From Porphyrobacter sp. (lineage in GTDB: Bacteria > Pseudomonadota > Alphaproteobacteria > Sphingomonadales > Sphingomonadaceae): a stretch of 64,000 bases of DNA. Location of the stretch: positions 186,001 to 250,000 of the forward strand of contig WGLN01000001.1 of the NCBI GenBank assembly GCA_016125555.1. The letters run 5' to 3'. The notes beneath the pieces were generated by a model. That model was not told the DNA's origin, did no database searches, and worked only from the letters and a program-made list of their open reading frames with translations. The position numbers and the translations under genes are program-made. Below, one piece after another: positions 63,662 through 64,000 of this stretch; the stretch's first letter is position 1; each line of letters opens with the position of its first letter.

Positions 63662-64000
63662 TCAGCCAAGCGTGTAATCCGCGAAACGGTCGCGCAGGTC
63701 CTTCTTCGAGATCTTGCCGGTGGCGGTGTGCGGGATTTCGTCGACGAACTCGACCGCATCGGGCAGCCACCACTTGGCGACCAGCGGCTTCAGGTGCGCG
63801 ATCACGTCCTCGGCGGTCACCTCGGCGCCCGCCTTCTTCACCACGAACAGGACCGGCCGCTCGTCCCACTTGGGGTGGTGGATGCCGATGCAGGCGGCCT
63901 CGGCCACGCCCGGGTGCCCGCAGGCGGCGTTCTCGAGCTCGACCGAGCTGATCCACTCGCCGCCCGACTTGATCACGTCCTTGGTGCGGTCGGTGAGTTG
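63662..64000 (-). CDS. fatty-acyl-CoA synthetase, C-terminal part (partial)
   Basis: Only the C-terminal ~112 residues are in the window. They contain the hinge and lid of an AMP-forming acyl-CoA synthetase: [41 protein letters not shown] in pieces, and the catalytic Lys in [16 protein letters not shown]. This matches medium/long-chain fatty-acid CoA ligases of proteobacteria. The rest lies off the right edge on the minus strand. It is followed closely by the GNAT and the DUF1330-like gene. Confidence 0.92.
   Translation of the reverse strand, partial: QLTDRTKDVIKSGGEWISSVELENAACGHPGVAEAACIGIHHPKWDERPVLFVVKKAGAEVTAEDVIAHLKPLVAKWWLPDAVEFVDEIPHTATGKISKKDLRDRFADYTLG

Noticed and set aside
1..64000. 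CRISPR arrays, insertion sequences, prophage or integrative element borders
   Set aside because: No direct-repeat arrays, transposase or integrase frames, terminal repeats or tRNA-associated att sites were seen; codon use looks uniform.

Overview
The window is chromosomal DNA from a high-GC alphaproteobacterium, most likely Sphingomonadales (Erythrobacter/Porphyrobacter-like). The grounds are the gene content and protein sequences: an alphaproteobacterial-type nuo operon, RNase E with a large acidic S1 insertion and a terminal GWWQR motif, a complete-looking exosortase A (XrtA) exopolysaccharide locus, ETF-ubiquinone oxidoreductase, and ZapE next to sdhB. I see no insertion sequence, prophage, CRISPR array, rRNA or tRNA. 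Nearly all bases are coding, and the only gap above 300 bases is the rne leader.

Layout. 1-9127 (minus): nuoA to nuoH of respiratory complex I, with five small membrane-protein ORFs interleaved between the canonical subunits. 9273-18501: metabolic and housekeeping genes (coniferyl-aldehyde-type dehydrogenase, thiolase, 2-hydroxyacid dehydrogenase, hydrolase, a nitronate monooxygenase-like protein with an extra Cys cluster, a lipoprotein methyltransferase, prfB, peroxiredoxin). 18552-25252: cell wall and RNA decay (PBP1A, amidase, divergent rne with a structured leader and a terminator). 25261-32259: a methyltransferase, an unassigned PLP enzyme divergent from a D-Ala-D-Ala-ligase-like ATP-grasp protein, an SDR, then sdhB, a thioesterase and zapE.

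32256-50244 is the XrtA/PEP-CTERM-associated polysaccharide locus. One minus-strand block runs from the Wza-like exporter through Wzz-like, tyrosine kinase, outer-membrane protein, ATPase, deacetylase, FemAB-like, glycosyltransferase and exosortase to an asparagine-synthase-like amidotransferase. A second, divergent block holds an acyl-CoA ligase and PLP decarboxylase (minus) facing an acetyltransferase, an acyl carrier protein and two alpha/beta hydrolases (plus). The likely role is synthesis, modification and export of an exopolysaccharide and sorting of PEP-CTERM proteins. No PEP-CTERM substrate, PrsK/PrsR regulator or EpsI domain is visible here.

50303-58373 (minus) is a tightly packed housekeeping run: rRNA/tRNA methyltransferase, NAD(P)HX repair, lipoprotein, ilvD, N-formylglutamate amidohydrolase, ispE, small membrane protein and ETF-QO. 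58500-62717 (plus) has a uracil-DNA-glycosylase-like protein, lytic transglycosylase, moaB and a PA0069-type radical SAM protein. The first codons of the radical SAM gene are a perfect parS site, which suggests an origin-proximal position. The window ends with a DUF1330-like protein, a GNAT and a partial acyl-CoA synthetase.

The most unusual points are the parS embedded in a start codon, the small membrane ORFs in the nuo operon, the Fe-S-like Cys motif in the nitronate monooxygenase homologue, the divergent PLP/ATP-grasp pair, and the repeated use of a shared CTAG as both stop codons at convergent gene junctions.
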